Below are positions 50,315 to 59,335 of a DNA stretch of 64,000 bases, in pieces. Within the stretch, counting starts at the first letter, position 1, and the number at the start of each line of letters is the position of its first letter. The position numbers were made by a program, and so were the translations under genes. The DNA is from a virus. Under the pieces are notes generated by a model. That model saw only the letters and a list, made by a program, of their open reading frames with translations, searched no databases and was not told where the DNA came from. The stretch is taken from positions 1-64,000 of the IMG/VR virus record IMGVR_UViG_3300032240_001151. One strand, given 5' to 3'.

Positions 50315-53080
50315 ATGGCAAACAAAAACAAAGAGATTCAAGATCTTATTAAAAAAATTTTAAGAGAAGAGCTAAGCAATATAAAAAAAAGTCATGGTTC
50401 GTGGGAATATCAAGTAGGAGAATGGTTTATTAATCATTATCCAGATATAGCAGAAAAAATGGCGAAGCCGTATGATCAGGATTTAGGCCAATATGCTAAA
50501 GAAATAGGCACCAGAGTAATTTTCTTGGCTGCAGCGGCAACAGGAGTATTAGGAGTTGGGGCAATTACGGCTTATGATGCAATTAAAAGAAAACTAAAAG
50601 AAGCACATCTAGACAGCTCAATAATGGGTCTGATACAAGATAAAATGAAAGACCCAAAAGTTGCTCAAATGGTTTTAAATAAAGCAAAACAAATAACAGG
50701 CAAGTCGCCAGAAGAACTAATCAAAGATCTACAAGGATCATTAAAAGAAGGAGAGTGGGAAGAAAAGAATAAACCAGAAACTTCTAAAACTTGGGAAAAG
50801 TTAAAATATGTAATGGGCCAGTTAGGTTCTTACAAGGTTAACGGAAAGATGTTTGGAAAAAAGAAAGAACTAGCCGCAGCAGAAGCAAGAATAGAGGCTA
50901 TTATTAATAAAGAAAGTAATAAGTTTATAAAAGATCTAGACACTCTTATTAAACAAACAAATAAGGAATTTCCAAATAACTTAAAAGCAGCTGATTTTTT
51001 AAGTATTGTTTTAAGCATATCTGCTTGTTATGATTCTATAGTTGATGCTACAAAAAAAGAAAATCTACCTATTGATGCTGCCAATGCTATAATCAATGAT
51101 TTAAGAGAGTATGTTAAATACATTCTAGATGCAAAATTAGCAGCAGCTTACTCAACTGTAGATGAGTCTAAAGATGGAATAACAGAAGAAGAGTATAAAA
51201 ACATAGACGAAGCTTTTGGGTTAAATGAAGACCAAGCCGCAGACGTTAGAGCTCAGTTTGCAGCTAACAGAGCCGCAAGAAGCGGAGAAGAAGATAAAGC
51301 AGACTTTAAGAGTACCAAAATGGACACTCTTAAATCTAATAAACTACCAATGACTTTGTTGGGAGTTGGATCTGCATTAGGAGGATTTAGTTGGTTAGTA
51401 AACACAGAATGGTTTAAACACTTGTTTGATATAATAACTCCTGGGCATTGGACTCAAGACTTAGCTACAGAGTCAAAAGTACTGACCGATATCAAACCTG
51501 GAGAAGGCGTGTATAAATTACTTGGAAGAGTAACACAGCATAAATTAGATGGTAATTCAAGCCCTACCGAATTTGTTAATTCTTTGAAGCAAATTGGTGG
51601 CGGAGATGCTAATAAAGGAGTAGATCTTCTTTGTCAGAAAGGTGGTGTAATGATGAAGCCGGAAGAGGCTTCTAAAGGTCTTCATGAGTTCTTAAAAAAT
51701 CCAAGTAAGTATAAGAACATGAATGACTTGTTTCATGGATCAGCATCGGGAACAGGAAAATTGGTACCTACAAATACTACTTTATATGGTACAATAGCTG
51801 GTAAACAAATGGTTTCAATACTGACTAAAGTTATCCCTAAAGTATTTGTTAGAGGATCTATAAAAACAGGAGCTGGATATGCCATAGCTAAAGGATTAGG
51901 AGCTATATTAGGTCCTATAGGTGTTGGATTGCTTGGAGCGGGGGCTTTGGTTAAAATCATGAGGATTAAAGGTCAAAAAACATCTAGGGCAGCTACTTTA
52001 AATGCACTTTATCAATCTTTAAGAAATATTCCTGGAGGCACTGTAATAGAGCCTGAAGGAGAAGTAGACACTAAAATACAAGTAGAACCCTCTCCAATAA
52101 ACCCAGGTCCTATAGATACTGCAACAGATAAAGGAACAAAAGAAAAAGGTAAAGGAGCTGGGGTATCTGCTAAAGAACCTAAAGGAGATAATGATGATTT
52201 GTACAATACATTAAAGAATGTATTTAAGTATATTGTTAATAGCAGAGATATGCTGGGAACAAGATCTGCAGATAATGTTGGAACTGGAGCAGCTACTAGG
52301 AGAGCTAAAGAAAAAGGAGAAAAACCATCATCCGAGCCTACTAATAAGCCATCTGTAACAGTTCCTGAAGGACCAACAATTAAAAAAGGAAGTGAGTTTA
52401 AAATTACAGGACGTAATGGAAGAACAGCTGCGATTAGAGTAGTTAGTGTAAAAAAAGATGGTACAGTAGAAGTAGAGAGAACAGATGGGGGTAAAATTAA
52501 AAGTCCTATGATAGCTAAGGATACATTAGTAAAAATGTATAAGTTAGCTCAAAAGAAAACCCTATCAGAAGGTAAATATATAACTGATAATGAAGTTTTA
52601 AATTATTTAGAAAAGAAACTATCTTATGATAAATTAAAATCATTTGAAAATTTAATCAAAAGAATAGAGCAACTTAGAAATAAAATTAGAAACGCAAAAC
52701 AATCAAAAGATAAAGATTTTAATAGATTGGTAGATAAGTTTAAAGCTAATCCAATCATGGCTACTGATTTTCAAAGTTTGTTTGATGTATCGTCAGCCAA
52801 TGAAAAAGATATGGCATCTTTAAAAGCTTTGATAGACGATATTTTTGTAACAGTGTACTCAGGTAAGTTTGGAAGAGGAAACTTGATAGATAAGATGGCA
52901 AGTACTGCTGGAGGAAGTATAAATTCTATAAAAGAAAAGTACTATGGTGCTGATGATCCAAACAAATCTTTTGAAAAAGATGCACAATCAAGAGATAGAT
53001 TAAAAAATAATTTAATAAACTTTTTACAAGACGCTATTAGGTTGTTTCAGCATATGTACAGTAGAAGAAGAAACGGATAA
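50315..53080 (+). CDS. large putative internal virion protein, 921 aa
   Basis: The N-terminus (KEIQDLIKKILREEL) resembles the shared leader, with L16-R-E18. Hydrophobic, Gly/Ala-rich segments lie near residues 70-90 (VIFLAAAATGVLGVGAI) and ~505-545 (SIKTGAGYAIAKGLGAILG...GLLGAGALV), like membrane-active channels of injected virion proteins. Long charged helices fill the rest, and residues ~690-740 form a small beta domain (EFKITGRNGRTAAIRVVSV). No enzyme motif is seen. An ejected, membrane-inserting protein is inferred. Confidence 0.5.
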   Translation: MANKNKEIQDLIKKILREELSNIKKSHGSWEYQVGEWFINHYPDIAEKMAKPYDQDLGQYAKEIGTRVIFLAAAATGVLGVGAITAYDAIKRKLKEAHLDSSIMGLIQDKMKDPKVAQMVLNKAKQITGKSPEELIKDLQGSLKEGEWEEKNKPETSKTWEKLKYVMGQLGSYKVNGKMFGKKKELAAAEARIEAIINKESNKFIKDLDTLIKQTNKEFPNNLKAADFLSIVLSISACYDSIVDATKKENLPIDAANAIINDLREYVKYILDAKLAAAYSTVDESKDGITEEEYKNIDEAFGLNEDQAADVRAQFAANRAARSGEEDKADFKSTKMDTLKSNKLPMTLLGVGSALGGFSWLVNTEWFKHLFDIITPGHWTQDLATESKVLTDIKPGEGVYKLLGRVTQHKLDGNSSPTEFVNSLKQIGGGDANKGVDLLCQKGGVMMKPEEASKGLHEFLKNPSKYKNMNDLFHGSASGTGKLVPTNTTLYGTIAGKQMVSILTKVIPKVFVRGSIKTGAGYAIAKGLGAILGPIGVGLLGAGALVKIMRIKGQKTSRAATLNALYQSLRNIPGGTVIEPEGEVDTKIQVEPSPINPGPIDTATDKGTKEKGKGAGVSAKEPKGDNDDLYNTLKNVFKYIVNSRDMLGTRSADNVGTGAATRRAKEKGEKPSSEPTNKPSVTVPEGPTIKKGSEFKITGRNGRTAAIRVVSVKKDGTVEVERTDGGKIKSPMIAKDTLVKMYKLAQKKTLSEGKYITDNEVLNYLEKKLSYDKLKSFENLIKRIEQLRNKIRNAKQSKDKDFNRLVDKFKANPIMATDFQSLFDVSSANEKDMASLKALIDDIFVTVYSGKFGRGNLIDKMASTAGGSINSIKEKYYGADDPNKSFEKDAQSRDRLKNNLINFLQDAIRLFQHMYSRRRNG

Positions 53081-53083
53081 TCT

Positions 53084-53347
53084 ATGCAGGATAGACCTTA
53101 CATAGAAACATATAGTGAAGGTTGGTATGAAAGGGTTTTTAAAGCTGATGTTGACTCTGGGGAATTAAGGTGGCATAGGGATAGAGAGGATCGTGTAATT
53201 GAACCCATAGAACCAACCGATTGGTTTTTTCAGAAAGACGGAGGACTTCCTATGAAAATAGAAGGTCAGATTCACATACCAATGGGAGAGTGGCATAGGG
53301 CTATAAAAGGTACAGGAGATTTAAAAATAAAAATAAAAAAACTATAG
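53084..53347 (+). CDS. cupin-like small phage protein, 87 aa
   Basis: The pattern SEGWYERVFKADVDSGELRWHRDREDRVIEPI...WFFQKDG...IHIPMGEWHRAIKG has the His/Glu/His spacing of a short cupin barrel, and I associate it with small conserved proteins of T4-like phages. Metal binding is plausible through the two His in RWHRD and EWHRA. Function unknown. Confidence 0.58.
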   Translation: MQDRPYIETYSEGWYERVFKADVDSGELRWHRDREDRVIEPIEPTDWFFQKDGGLPMKIEGQIHIPMGEWHRAIKGTGDLKIKIKKL

Positions 53348-53349
53348 TT

Positions 53350-53928
53350 ATGTCAGATACAAAATTAAAGAAAGAGTTCAAAGAAAGGGACGTTCAACGT
53401 CTCCGAAACATTATCACAAAAAAATATGGTAATGCCACTGGAATTCAAGTTGGTTATGAAAAACAAACAGAGGATAGGCTAGAAGGAGATGTGTGGGAAG
53501 AAAATGGTAAGACATGGACTATAAAAGATGGTCTAAAGCAAACCGTTACTAAACTAGATGAAATAAAAAAGGCAACAAGGATGCCTTTATTATGCCCAAA
53601 CTGTTCTCAGCCAATGAAAACATCTTTAGATAAAAGGATGTACCCAATTCATAAAACTTGTTTTAACTGTGTTGTTAGCATAGAAACTAAGTTGAAGATG
53701 GAAGGTAAATACGAAGATTATGCTAGAAATATGGTTACTAAAAATATAGTAACACACATAGAAGAAGCAGAACAGTTTATAGAAGAGTTTGCTAGGAATA
53801 CTGTAAAAGAAACCTACGTAACTGAACAAGGGGATGTAGAACAGTGGGAAGGGGGTGTAGATAAAGAGAATTTAATAGAAAAATGGAAAGAAGGCCTTAA
53901 AGAAATGAAAGAAAGGCTAGAAAGCTAA
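53350..53928 (+). CDS. zinc-ribbon protein, 192 aa
   Basis: A basic, helical N-terminus (KKEFKERDVQRLRNII) is followed by a zinc ribbon: CPNC (~residues 80-83) and CFNC (~100-103), with a conserved H-K-T-C context, then an acidic helical tail. It is probably a nucleic-acid or protein-binding late factor; no precise family. Confidence 0.58.
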   Translation: MSDTKLKKEFKERDVQRLRNIITKKYGNATGIQVGYEKQTEDRLEGDVWEENGKTWTIKDGLKQTVTKLDEIKKATRMPLLCPNCSQPMKTSLDKRMYPIHKTCFNCVVSIETKLKMEGKYEDYARNMVTKNIVTHIEEAEQFIEEFARNTVKETYVTEQGDVEQWEGGVDKENLIEKWKEGLKEMKERLES

Positions 53929-53937
53929 ATATTTATA
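53929..53937 (+). promoter_or_regulatory. late-promoter-like motif
   Basis: ATATTTATA, starting at the last base of the preceding stop codon region and 17 bases before ATG 53955. Confidence 0.55.
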
Positions 53938-53954
53938 CATATAAATAAAATAAA

Positions 53955-54587
53955 ATGAAACTCTCTGAAATTTTTAAAGAAGCTTTATTGGAGGCTAAAA
54001 AGAAAAAACCGTCTGCTGGATTGTCAAAAAAAGAAAAATCAGCAGTAGCAAAGAAAGCTAAAGCAGGTAAAGATATAGGTAAAAAAGGAAAAGGATTTGA
54101 AAAATTAGCATCTAAAGCAGCTAAGGAATATGGTTCCAAAGAAAAAGGAGAAAAAGTAGCAGCTGCTGCTATGTGGAAAAACATTAAAAGAGTTAAAGAA
54201 GGCGCTGATGGAGAAGATCATGAAGTTTCTATGGCTAAAAATAGTCTAGAATCTATAATTAAATCTGCTGTAGATCTTGCAAAGAAACTAGGAGATGATG
54301 AAAGAAATATCCCAGGATGGATCCAAGATCATATTACTAATGCTGAAAATTACATAGATCAAGCAGCTCAAGGTTTTCATGAGCTAGGAGGACACGGTGA
54401 AGATGAAGAAGGTGGAGAAGATCAAGGTATGATTGAACCTGTAGATGAAAAAAAACTTACAAAAGCTGAAAAGGCTAAGAAGGAAGATATAATAAAAGCA
54501 ATGGCTAAGAAAGGTGGCGGTAAAGATAAAATGGGTCCAAAACAATATGCAATAGCTACTTCACAAGCTATAAAATCTGCGGAATAG
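53955..54587 (+). CDS. putative head-targeted basic protein, 210 aa
   Basis: The leader MKLSEIFKEALLEA contains L11-L-E13. A strongly basic region follows (KKKKPSAGLSKKEKSAVAKKAKAGKDIGKKGKGFEK), then AAKEYGSKEKGEKVAAAAMWKN, a lysine/alanine phage motif I have seen on small structural proteins, and a C-terminal GPKQYAIATSQAIKSAE. Composition fits a DNA-condensing internal head protein. Confidence 0.52.
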   Translation: MKLSEIFKEALLEAKKKKPSAGLSKKEKSAVAKKAKAGKDIGKKGKGFEKLASKAAKEYGSKEKGEKVAAAAMWKNIKRVKEGADGEDHEVSMAKNSLESIIKSAVDLAKKLGDDERNIPGWIQDHITNAENYIDQAAQGFHELGGHGEDEEGGEDQGMIEPVDEKKLTKAEKAKKEDIIKAMAKKGGGKDKMGPKQYAIATSQAIKSAE

Positions 54588-55156
54588 TGAAACTACTAGA
54601 CATACTAAAAGAGTTAGCAAAAGAAGAAAGTCCCAAAGTAAAATGTAAAAATTGCGGATGGGAGTGGGAAGTAAGTGAAGGAGGGGAAGATCCTAACATA
54701 TGTCATAAGTGTGGAGAGGATATTAGATACCAAGTTATAACTGAAAAGTTATGTCCAAAGGGAAGGGCATATGCTGATAGAAGAATAGCTGCTGGAGAAA
54801 AACACTCTGCATATTTAATGGGAAGAGCTGTTCAAGTGTGTAACGGAGGAATAGGAAAAAAGAAAAAAGTAAAAAAAGAAGAAGCGGAAGAGCTAGAAGA
54901 GAGTTTACACAGCTGGTTTAATGAAGAAGAGTGGGTACGTATAGATACGGAAGGAAATATAACAGGTCCTTGTGGATCTATGAAAAAAGGTAAAGCAACT
55001 ACAAGATGCCTCCCTAAAGCAAAAGCAGAAAAGTTATCTAAAGCAGAAAGAGCTGCTACAGCAAAAAAGAAAGTGGCAGGGTCAAAAAAAGGAAAACAGT
55101 TTGTGTCAAATACAAAAAAAGCTAAGGTATCTTTTAAAAATAATAAGAGAAAGTAA
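54587..55156 (+). CDS. putative head-targeted zinc-ribbon protein, 189 aa
   Basis: Start is GTG 54587, sharing its G with the preceding TAG stop. The leader MKLLDILKELAKEE has L7-K-E9. Next is a zinc ribbon (CKNCGWEWEV, then CHKCGED, ~residues 20-47), a second Cys motif (LCPKGRAYADRRIAAGEKHS), and a C-terminal block with LHSWF, GPCGSMKKG and CLPKAKAEKLSKAE, which resembles a DUF found at phage protein ends, then a Lys tail. Nucleic-acid binding in the head is inferred. Confidence 0.55.
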   Translation: MKLLDILKELAKEESPKVKCKNCGWEWEVSEGGEDPNICHKCGEDIRYQVITEKLCPKGRAYADRRIAAGEKHSAYLMGRAVQVCNGGIGKKKKVKKEEAEELEESLHSWFNEEEWVRIDTEGNITGPCGSMKKGKATTRCLPKAKAEKLSKAERAATAKKKVAGSKKGKQFVSNTKKAKVSFKNNKRK

Positions 55157-55767
55157 TGAATGGAGAGCTTATAATAGCCATAGTTACGGCTGTAACTACT
55201 TCAGTAGTGGGACCAATTGTAGTGCATTATGTACAACAGTGGACAGAAAAAAAGAAAAAAGATCCTCTAGCAGAGTCTATTGAAGTCAATCAAATGATAA
55301 CAAGTAAACTTGAACAAGTAAAGGTTGATAATAAGTGCGATAGAGTTTGGATGATTCAATTTCATAACGGAGGACATTTTTATCCTACAGGAAAATCAAT
55401 ACAAAAGTTTAGTATTGTATATGAAATATCTACAACTAATATCGTACAATGCCAAGGGCAGTTTCAGAATATACCGGTTAGTCTTTTTAGTAAATCTATA
55501 AATGCATTACATAAGGGAAGCACTATATCAATACCAGATACTTCTATAGCTGATAAACAATTTGAAGGATTTACATCAGTAGTTCCTACAGCTAATGTAA
55601 AAAGTACTTATGTATTCCCTCTTTATAATATTAAAAATGAGTTTATAGCTATAGTAGGTATAGATTATACCGAAAAGAAAAAAGAGCTAAATGAAAAACA
55701 ATTAGTAGATATAGATTTAGAGTTATCAACTATAGGTGGAGTACTGCATAATTATTTAACTGTATGA
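55156..55767 (+). CDS. membrane-anchored GAF-like domain protein
   Basis: An N-terminal transmembrane helix (LIIAIVTAVTTSVVGPIVVHYV, 5-26) precedes a GAF-like sensor domain (~50-200): RVWMIQFHNGGHFYPTGKS, then TYVFPLYNIKNEFIAIVGIDY. GAF domains bind small ligands or regulate enzymes. Phages do carry this membrane-GAF form, with unknown function. It overlaps neighbours on both sides by short stretches. Confidence 0.6.
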   Translation: MNGELIIAIVTAVTTSVVGPIVVHYVQQWTEKKKKDPLAESIEVNQMITSKLEQVKVDNKCDRVWMIQFHNGGHFYPTGKSIQKFSIVYEISTTNIVQCQGQFQNIPVSLFSKSINALHKGSTISIPDTSIADKQFEGFTSVVPTANVKSTYVFPLYNIKNEFIAIVGIDYTEKKKELNEKQLVDIDLELSTIGGVLHNYLTV

Positions 55768-56030
55768 TAAAGATAGTAGATTTACTAAAAGAAGAGTATG
55801 GGGGCGGTGAGTATGTACTACCGAACAACCATAAAGCTGGCATGAAAGTTCCTAAGGGAGGGGCTTGCTGTGCTAATTGTCTATATTGGCATGAGGGTAC
55901 AGAAAAAGAACCTGGTCACTGCGGTAACGAACTTTATGAAAAATGGAGTGGTAAAAAAACAATACCACAAGATCCTTTAGAATATTGTACTGATTGGTGG
56001 GAACCAAAGAAAGCACAAAAGGCCAAGTAG
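55764..56030 (+). CDS. small Cys-rich, head-targeted-type protein (HiPIP-like)
   Basis: The leader MIKIVDLLKEEYGGG carries L8-K-E10. The rest resembles high-potential iron-sulfur proteins: GGACCANCLYW, GHCGNELYEKWSG and EYCTDWWEP give four suitably spaced Cys. An iron-sulfur or zinc site is possible. It is coupled by ATGA to the GAF gene. Confidence 0.58.
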   Translation: MIKIVDLLKEEYGGGEYVLPNNHKAGMKVPKGGACCANCLYWHEGTEKEPGHCGNELYEKWSGKKTIPQDPLEYCTDWWEPKKAQKAK

Positions 56031-56034
56031 GTAG

Positions 56035-56043
56035 ATATTTATA
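56035..56043 (+). promoter_or_regulatory. late-promoter-like motif
   Basis: ATATTTATA ends three bases before ATG 56047; any transcript from it would be nearly leaderless for this gene. Confidence 0.42.
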
Positions 56044-56046
56044 TAC

Positions 56047-56613
56047 ATGAAACTCAATTATTATCAAATATTTAGGGATAGATTAGTTGAAGAAGCTGAG
56101 ATTACTCCTGTAAAAACAGAGTCAAATCTAGAAAAGATACTATCTAAGTCCCCTAAAGTGACATCTGTATTGTTAAAACTTTTGACAACTCAAAAAAGTA
56201 AGAACGATACATCCCTAGATCAAATAAGGGATACAGTATCGGATATAAGATGTATAGCATATAAACCTACTACTTTTAGAGTCGTAATACCTAATGGCAA
56301 TTATTTTGATATAAAATATGATCCAACACCAGTAGAATTAAACTACGCAGAGGATTTTAATCCAGCAGACTCTTTTCAAGTGTTGGTAAGCGGTAAAAAA
56401 TACAGCATAGCCAATAAGTCAGAATATGAACAAGCTTTAGATTACATTAACATTCTTTTAAAGACTAAGCCAATAGCCAAGGAACCAGAACCAGGAGAAA
56501 CACCAGCCCCAGCTGGAGAAACACCTCCTGAAGGCGAAACTCCCCCAGAAGGAGAAGCCCCAGCCGGTGAAACCCCTCCTGAAGAAGAAACCCCAAAAGA
56601 ACCCGAAGCATAA
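56047..56613 (+). CDS. putative head-targeted protein with Pro/Glu-rich tail
   Basis: The leader MKLNYYQIFRDRLVEEAE (L13-V-E15) is followed by an alpha/beta domain with no recognised motif, and a disordered tail of GETP, PEGE and APAGE repeats (~150-188). It overlaps the metallopeptidase start (TAATG). It is possibly a virion-internal protein. Confidence 0.5.
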   Translation: MKLNYYQIFRDRLVEEAEITPVKTESNLEKILSKSPKVTSVLLKLLTTQKSKNDTSLDQIRDTVSDIRCIAYKPTTFRVVIPNGNYFDIKYDPTPVELNYAEDFNPADSFQVLVSGKKYSIANKSEYEQALDYINILLKTKPIAKEPEPGETPAPAGETPPEGETPPEGEAPAGETPPEEETPKEPEA

Positions 56614-57044
56614 TGGACTTAAAATATCAAAATATTAATCAAGACGTACAAGTATCTGGACAAAACATTGTTCCCTATTTACTTAATTTAGCCGAGTATA
56701 TTCAGAATTCTGGTATTAAAATAATGCCGTATCCTAAAGTTATAGTATCTTCAAATACAGAATATGCCACTGATCCTTTTGGTAAAACAGCTTACTACGA
56801 CCCATCTCAAAAATCAGTAACCCTATTTGTAGCTGGTAGACATATAAAAGATGTACTAAGAAGCTATGCACACGAGTTGATACACCACAATCAGAATCTT
56901 TCTGGTATGTTTGATCAAAGCCATATGAGTGCATTATCAGATCCTAGATACGCAGAAAAAGATAAACATCTTTTAAATATGGAAAAAGATGCTTACCTTA
57001 GAGGTAACATAGTATTTAGATTTTGGGAAGATTCAATAAAATAA
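56613..57044 (+). CDS. minimal zinc metallopeptidase (gluzincin-like)
   Basis: This 143-aa protein has H87-E-L-I-H91 followed by HNQN, and a downstream E124 in NMEKDAYLRG, the third zinc ligand spacing of gluzincins (HExxH...E). It is very short for a protease, comparable to phage-encoded WLM/SprT-size domains. Its place among putative head proteins suggests proteolysis in the head or in the injected cell, but the substrate is unknown. It overlaps the preceding gene. Confidence 0.7.
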   Translation: MDLKYQNINQDVQVSGQNIVPYLLNLAEYIQNSGIKIMPYPKVIVSSNTEYATDPFGKTAYYDPSQKSVTLFVAGRHIKDVLRSYAHELIHHNQNLSGMFDQSHMSALSDPRYAEKDKHLLNMEKDAYLRGNIVFRFWEDSIK

Positions 57045-57045
57045 T

Positions 57046-57384
57046 ATGAAAAAAATTATTATAGCAGCGCTAATAGTATTAGGAGCCTTTTTAGTATTTC
57101 ATGAGTATAAAGGTCATAATATTGAAGGATCTCAAAAAATAATAGATAGTTTAAATGCAAAAATAAAAATAAAAGAAGATTCTATTGTTGTATTTCAAAA
57201 TCAAATTAGTATATTTGCATCTAAGGTAGCTGTAGCTGAAGAGAAAATAAAAGATAATCAGAGTAAAGTAAAAAAAATATATCAAACTTATGAAGTACAA
57301 ATTCAGACTATTGATAGCTATGATGTTTCTGAGCTTGAGCAGTTTTTCTCAGACAGATATAAAGATACAGAAAGTATTAAATAG
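57046..57384 (+). CDS. spanin-like (Rz-type) membrane protein
   Basis: This 112-aa protein has an N-terminal transmembrane helix (IIIAALIVLGAFLVF, 4-18), a periplasmic coiled coil (LNAKIKIKEDSIVVFQNQI...AEEKIKDNQSKVKKI), and a C-terminal ELEQFFSDRYK as seen in phage Rz-like proteins. Inner-membrane spanins fuse the two membranes in the final lysis step. The last 95 bases overlap the next gene in another frame, as in Rz/Rz1 pairs. Confidence 0.62.
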   Translation: MKKIIIAALIVLGAFLVFHEYKGHNIEGSQKIIDSLNAKIKIKEDSIVVFQNQISIFASKVAVAEEKIKDNQSKVKKIYQTYEVQIQTIDSYDVSELEQFFSDRYKDTESIK

Positions 57385-57709
57385 TGATAGCATAAAGCTA
57401 CATAAAGATATAGCTAAGAAAATAGTAAAAGATCTTATGTACTTAGACGTTCTTAAACAAGAACGTATTTTTCTTTTAGAGAATATAGATACTTTAAATA
57501 AAGAGAAGGATTATAAAGACTCTATAATAAAGTATAAAGACTATCAAATAAAAGAATATAAGTATATTATAGACATAGATGCATTAAAAGAAGCAAGATA
57601 CAGATCAACTGTGACTGTTCTTAATAACAAATTAAAAAAAGAAAAACTTGCCAGTAAAATATCTTTTGGGTTAATCGCAATAGCGGTAGGTTTTATACTC
57701 ATAAAATGA
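57290..57709 (+). CDS. secreted coiled-coil protein, possible spanin partner
   Basis: ATG 57290 lies inside the previous gene. A signal peptide (LLIAMMFLSLSSFSQT) precedes a long charged coiled coil, and a hydrophobic segment (ISFGLIAIAVGFILI) ends the protein, so it could span the periplasm. The nested start is the arrangement of overlapping spanin genes, but there is no lipobox, so the outer-membrane attachment differs from Rz1. Confidence 0.55.
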   Translation: MKYKFRLLIAMMFLSLSSFSQTDIKIQKVLNSDSIKLHKDIAKKIVKDLMYLDVLKQERIFLLENIDTLNKEKDYKDSIIKYKDYQIKEYKYIIDIDALKEARYRSTVTVLNNKLKKEKLASKISFGLIAIAVGFILIK

Positions 57710-57710
57710 T

Positions 57711-59291
57711 ATGTCTGAAGAAAAATCTATAAAAGAGATAATTCGAGAAGAGTATCTCAAGTGTGCTAATGATCCAATATACTTCCTAAAAAAGTTTGTT
57801 TACATACAGACTAGTGAAGGTAGAATGTTATTCAATCCTTATGTATTCCAAGAAAAGTTATTATTTCTTCTTAATAAACACGATAGGACACTTATCCTCA
57901 AGTCAAGACAGCTTGGTATCACTACTCTTACTGCTGCATACGCTTTATGGTTAATGATCTTCAAAAAAGATCAATCTATATTAGCATTAGCCCCTACACA
58001 AGAAAAAGCTCGTAACATTGTAGATAAAGTAAGATTTGCTTACGCAAACTTACCTAGCTGGATTAAAGTGCAGTCTGTAGAGGATAATAAGCTAAGTCTT
58101 ATACTTGCTAACGGGTCTAAGATAAAAGCAGCTTCTGGAGCTTCGGAAAGTGCTAGGGGATACACTGCAAACGTATTAGTATTAGACGAAGCTGCCTTTA
58201 TAGAAAATGCAGAAGATTTATGGGGATCTGCACAACAAACTCTTGCGACTGGAGGTAGAGCTATAGTATTATCTACTCCTAATGGAGTTGGTCAATGGTT
58301 TCATCAACAATGGGTAGGCGCTGAATCTGAAGATAATAATTTTGTACCAGTAAGACTTCCTTGGAATGTCCACCCCGACAGAAATCAAAAATGGAGAGAA
58401 GATCAAGATAAAGAACTTGGTAAGAGGATGGCATCACAGGAGTGTGATTGTAACTTTATTTCCTCTGGAGATACGTATTTTGAGCCGGAAGACTTGGAAT
58501 ACTATACCGAAAGGACTAGAGATGCTATAGAACAAAGAGGTCCCCATAAAGATTATTGGATATGGGAATACCCAGACCCAAACAGGAATTACATGGTAAT
58601 AGTGGACACAGCTAAAGGAGACGGTTCCGATTCATCTGTAATACAAGTAATAGATGTATTCACTGGATCACAAGTAGCTGAGTATAGAGGGGACATGGAT
58701 ACAAAAAGCCTATCTAAATTTGCTGTGGCTATAGCTACGGAGTATAACAGTGCTTTGTTGATTGTAGAGAATACAGGACTAGGTCATGCAACCACTTCTG
58801 ATATACTAGAATTGAATTATAGTAATATATACTATTCCCCCAAAGGAGATACTTTAAACGTATCACAGTACATTACTCAGATGTATGACTATGATACTAG
58901 TAGAATGACTCCAGGATTCACCACGTCTACTAAAACTAGACCAGAAGTATTACTGGCATTTAAGCAGTATGTGAGAGATCATAGCATATCCATAAATTCT
59001 AGGAGGCTACTATCAGAAATGTCTACATTTATATGGAAGAATAGTAAACCACAAGCCCAATCAGGGTATCATGATGACTGTGTAATGGCATACGCTATAG
59101 GAATGTTTCTAAGAGACAGTGCAATCCACTATAAAAATAGAGGTATAGACATGCAAAGGGCGTTATTAAATAACATAACTAAGAGGTCTGGAATAGGACA
59201 AAATAATGCACCAAACCAAAGTCAATTTGACAATCCTTATAATATGAATGTAAATGGCCAGCAAGAAGATATAACCTGGTTAATACGTTAA
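57711..59291 (+). CDS. large terminase subunit, gp17-like
   Basis: This 526-aa packaging motor has an ATPase domain with adenine-binding VFQEK, a Walker A-like KSRQLGIT at 64-71, Walker B VLVLDE with D159-E160, and a STPNG coupling motif. The RNase H-fold nuclease has Asp299 (MVIVDTAKGDGSD), ENTGLG and a late DD pair in YHDDCVMAYA. It pumps and cuts DNA at the portal. The portal gene follows directly, whereas in T4 the sheath and tube genes lie between. Confidence 0.95.
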   Translation: MSEEKSIKEIIREEYLKCANDPIYFLKKFVYIQTSEGRMLFNPYVFQEKLLFLLNKHDRTLILKSRQLGITTLTAAYALWLMIFKKDQSILALAPTQEKARNIVDKVRFAYANLPSWIKVQSVEDNKLSLILANGSKIKAASGASESARGYTANVLVLDEAAFIENAEDLWGSAQQTLATGGRAIVLSTPNGVGQWFHQQWVGAESEDNNFVPVRLPWNVHPDRNQKWREDQDKELGKRMASQECDCNFISSGDTYFEPEDLEYYTERTRDAIEQRGPHKDYWIWEYPDPNRNYMVIVDTAKGDGSDSSVIQVIDVFTGSQVAEYRGDMDTKSLSKFAVAIATEYNSALLIVENTGLGHATTSDILELNYSNIYYSPKGDTLNVSQYITQMYDYDTSRMTPGFTTSTKTRPEVLLAFKQYVRDHSISINSRRLLSEMSTFIWKNSKPQAQSGYHDDCVMAYAIGMFLRDSAIHYKNRGIDMQRALLNNITKRSGIGQNNAPNQSQFDNPYNMNVNGQQEDITWLIR

Positions 59292-59297
59292 TATTTG

Positions 59298-59306
59298 ATA
59301 TTTATA
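59298..59306 (+). promoter_or_regulatory. late-promoter-like motif
   Basis: ATATTTATA, 29 bases before ATG 59336 of the portal gene. Confidence 0.5.
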
Positions 59307-59335
59307 TATAATAAAATCATAAATTTTTAATAATT

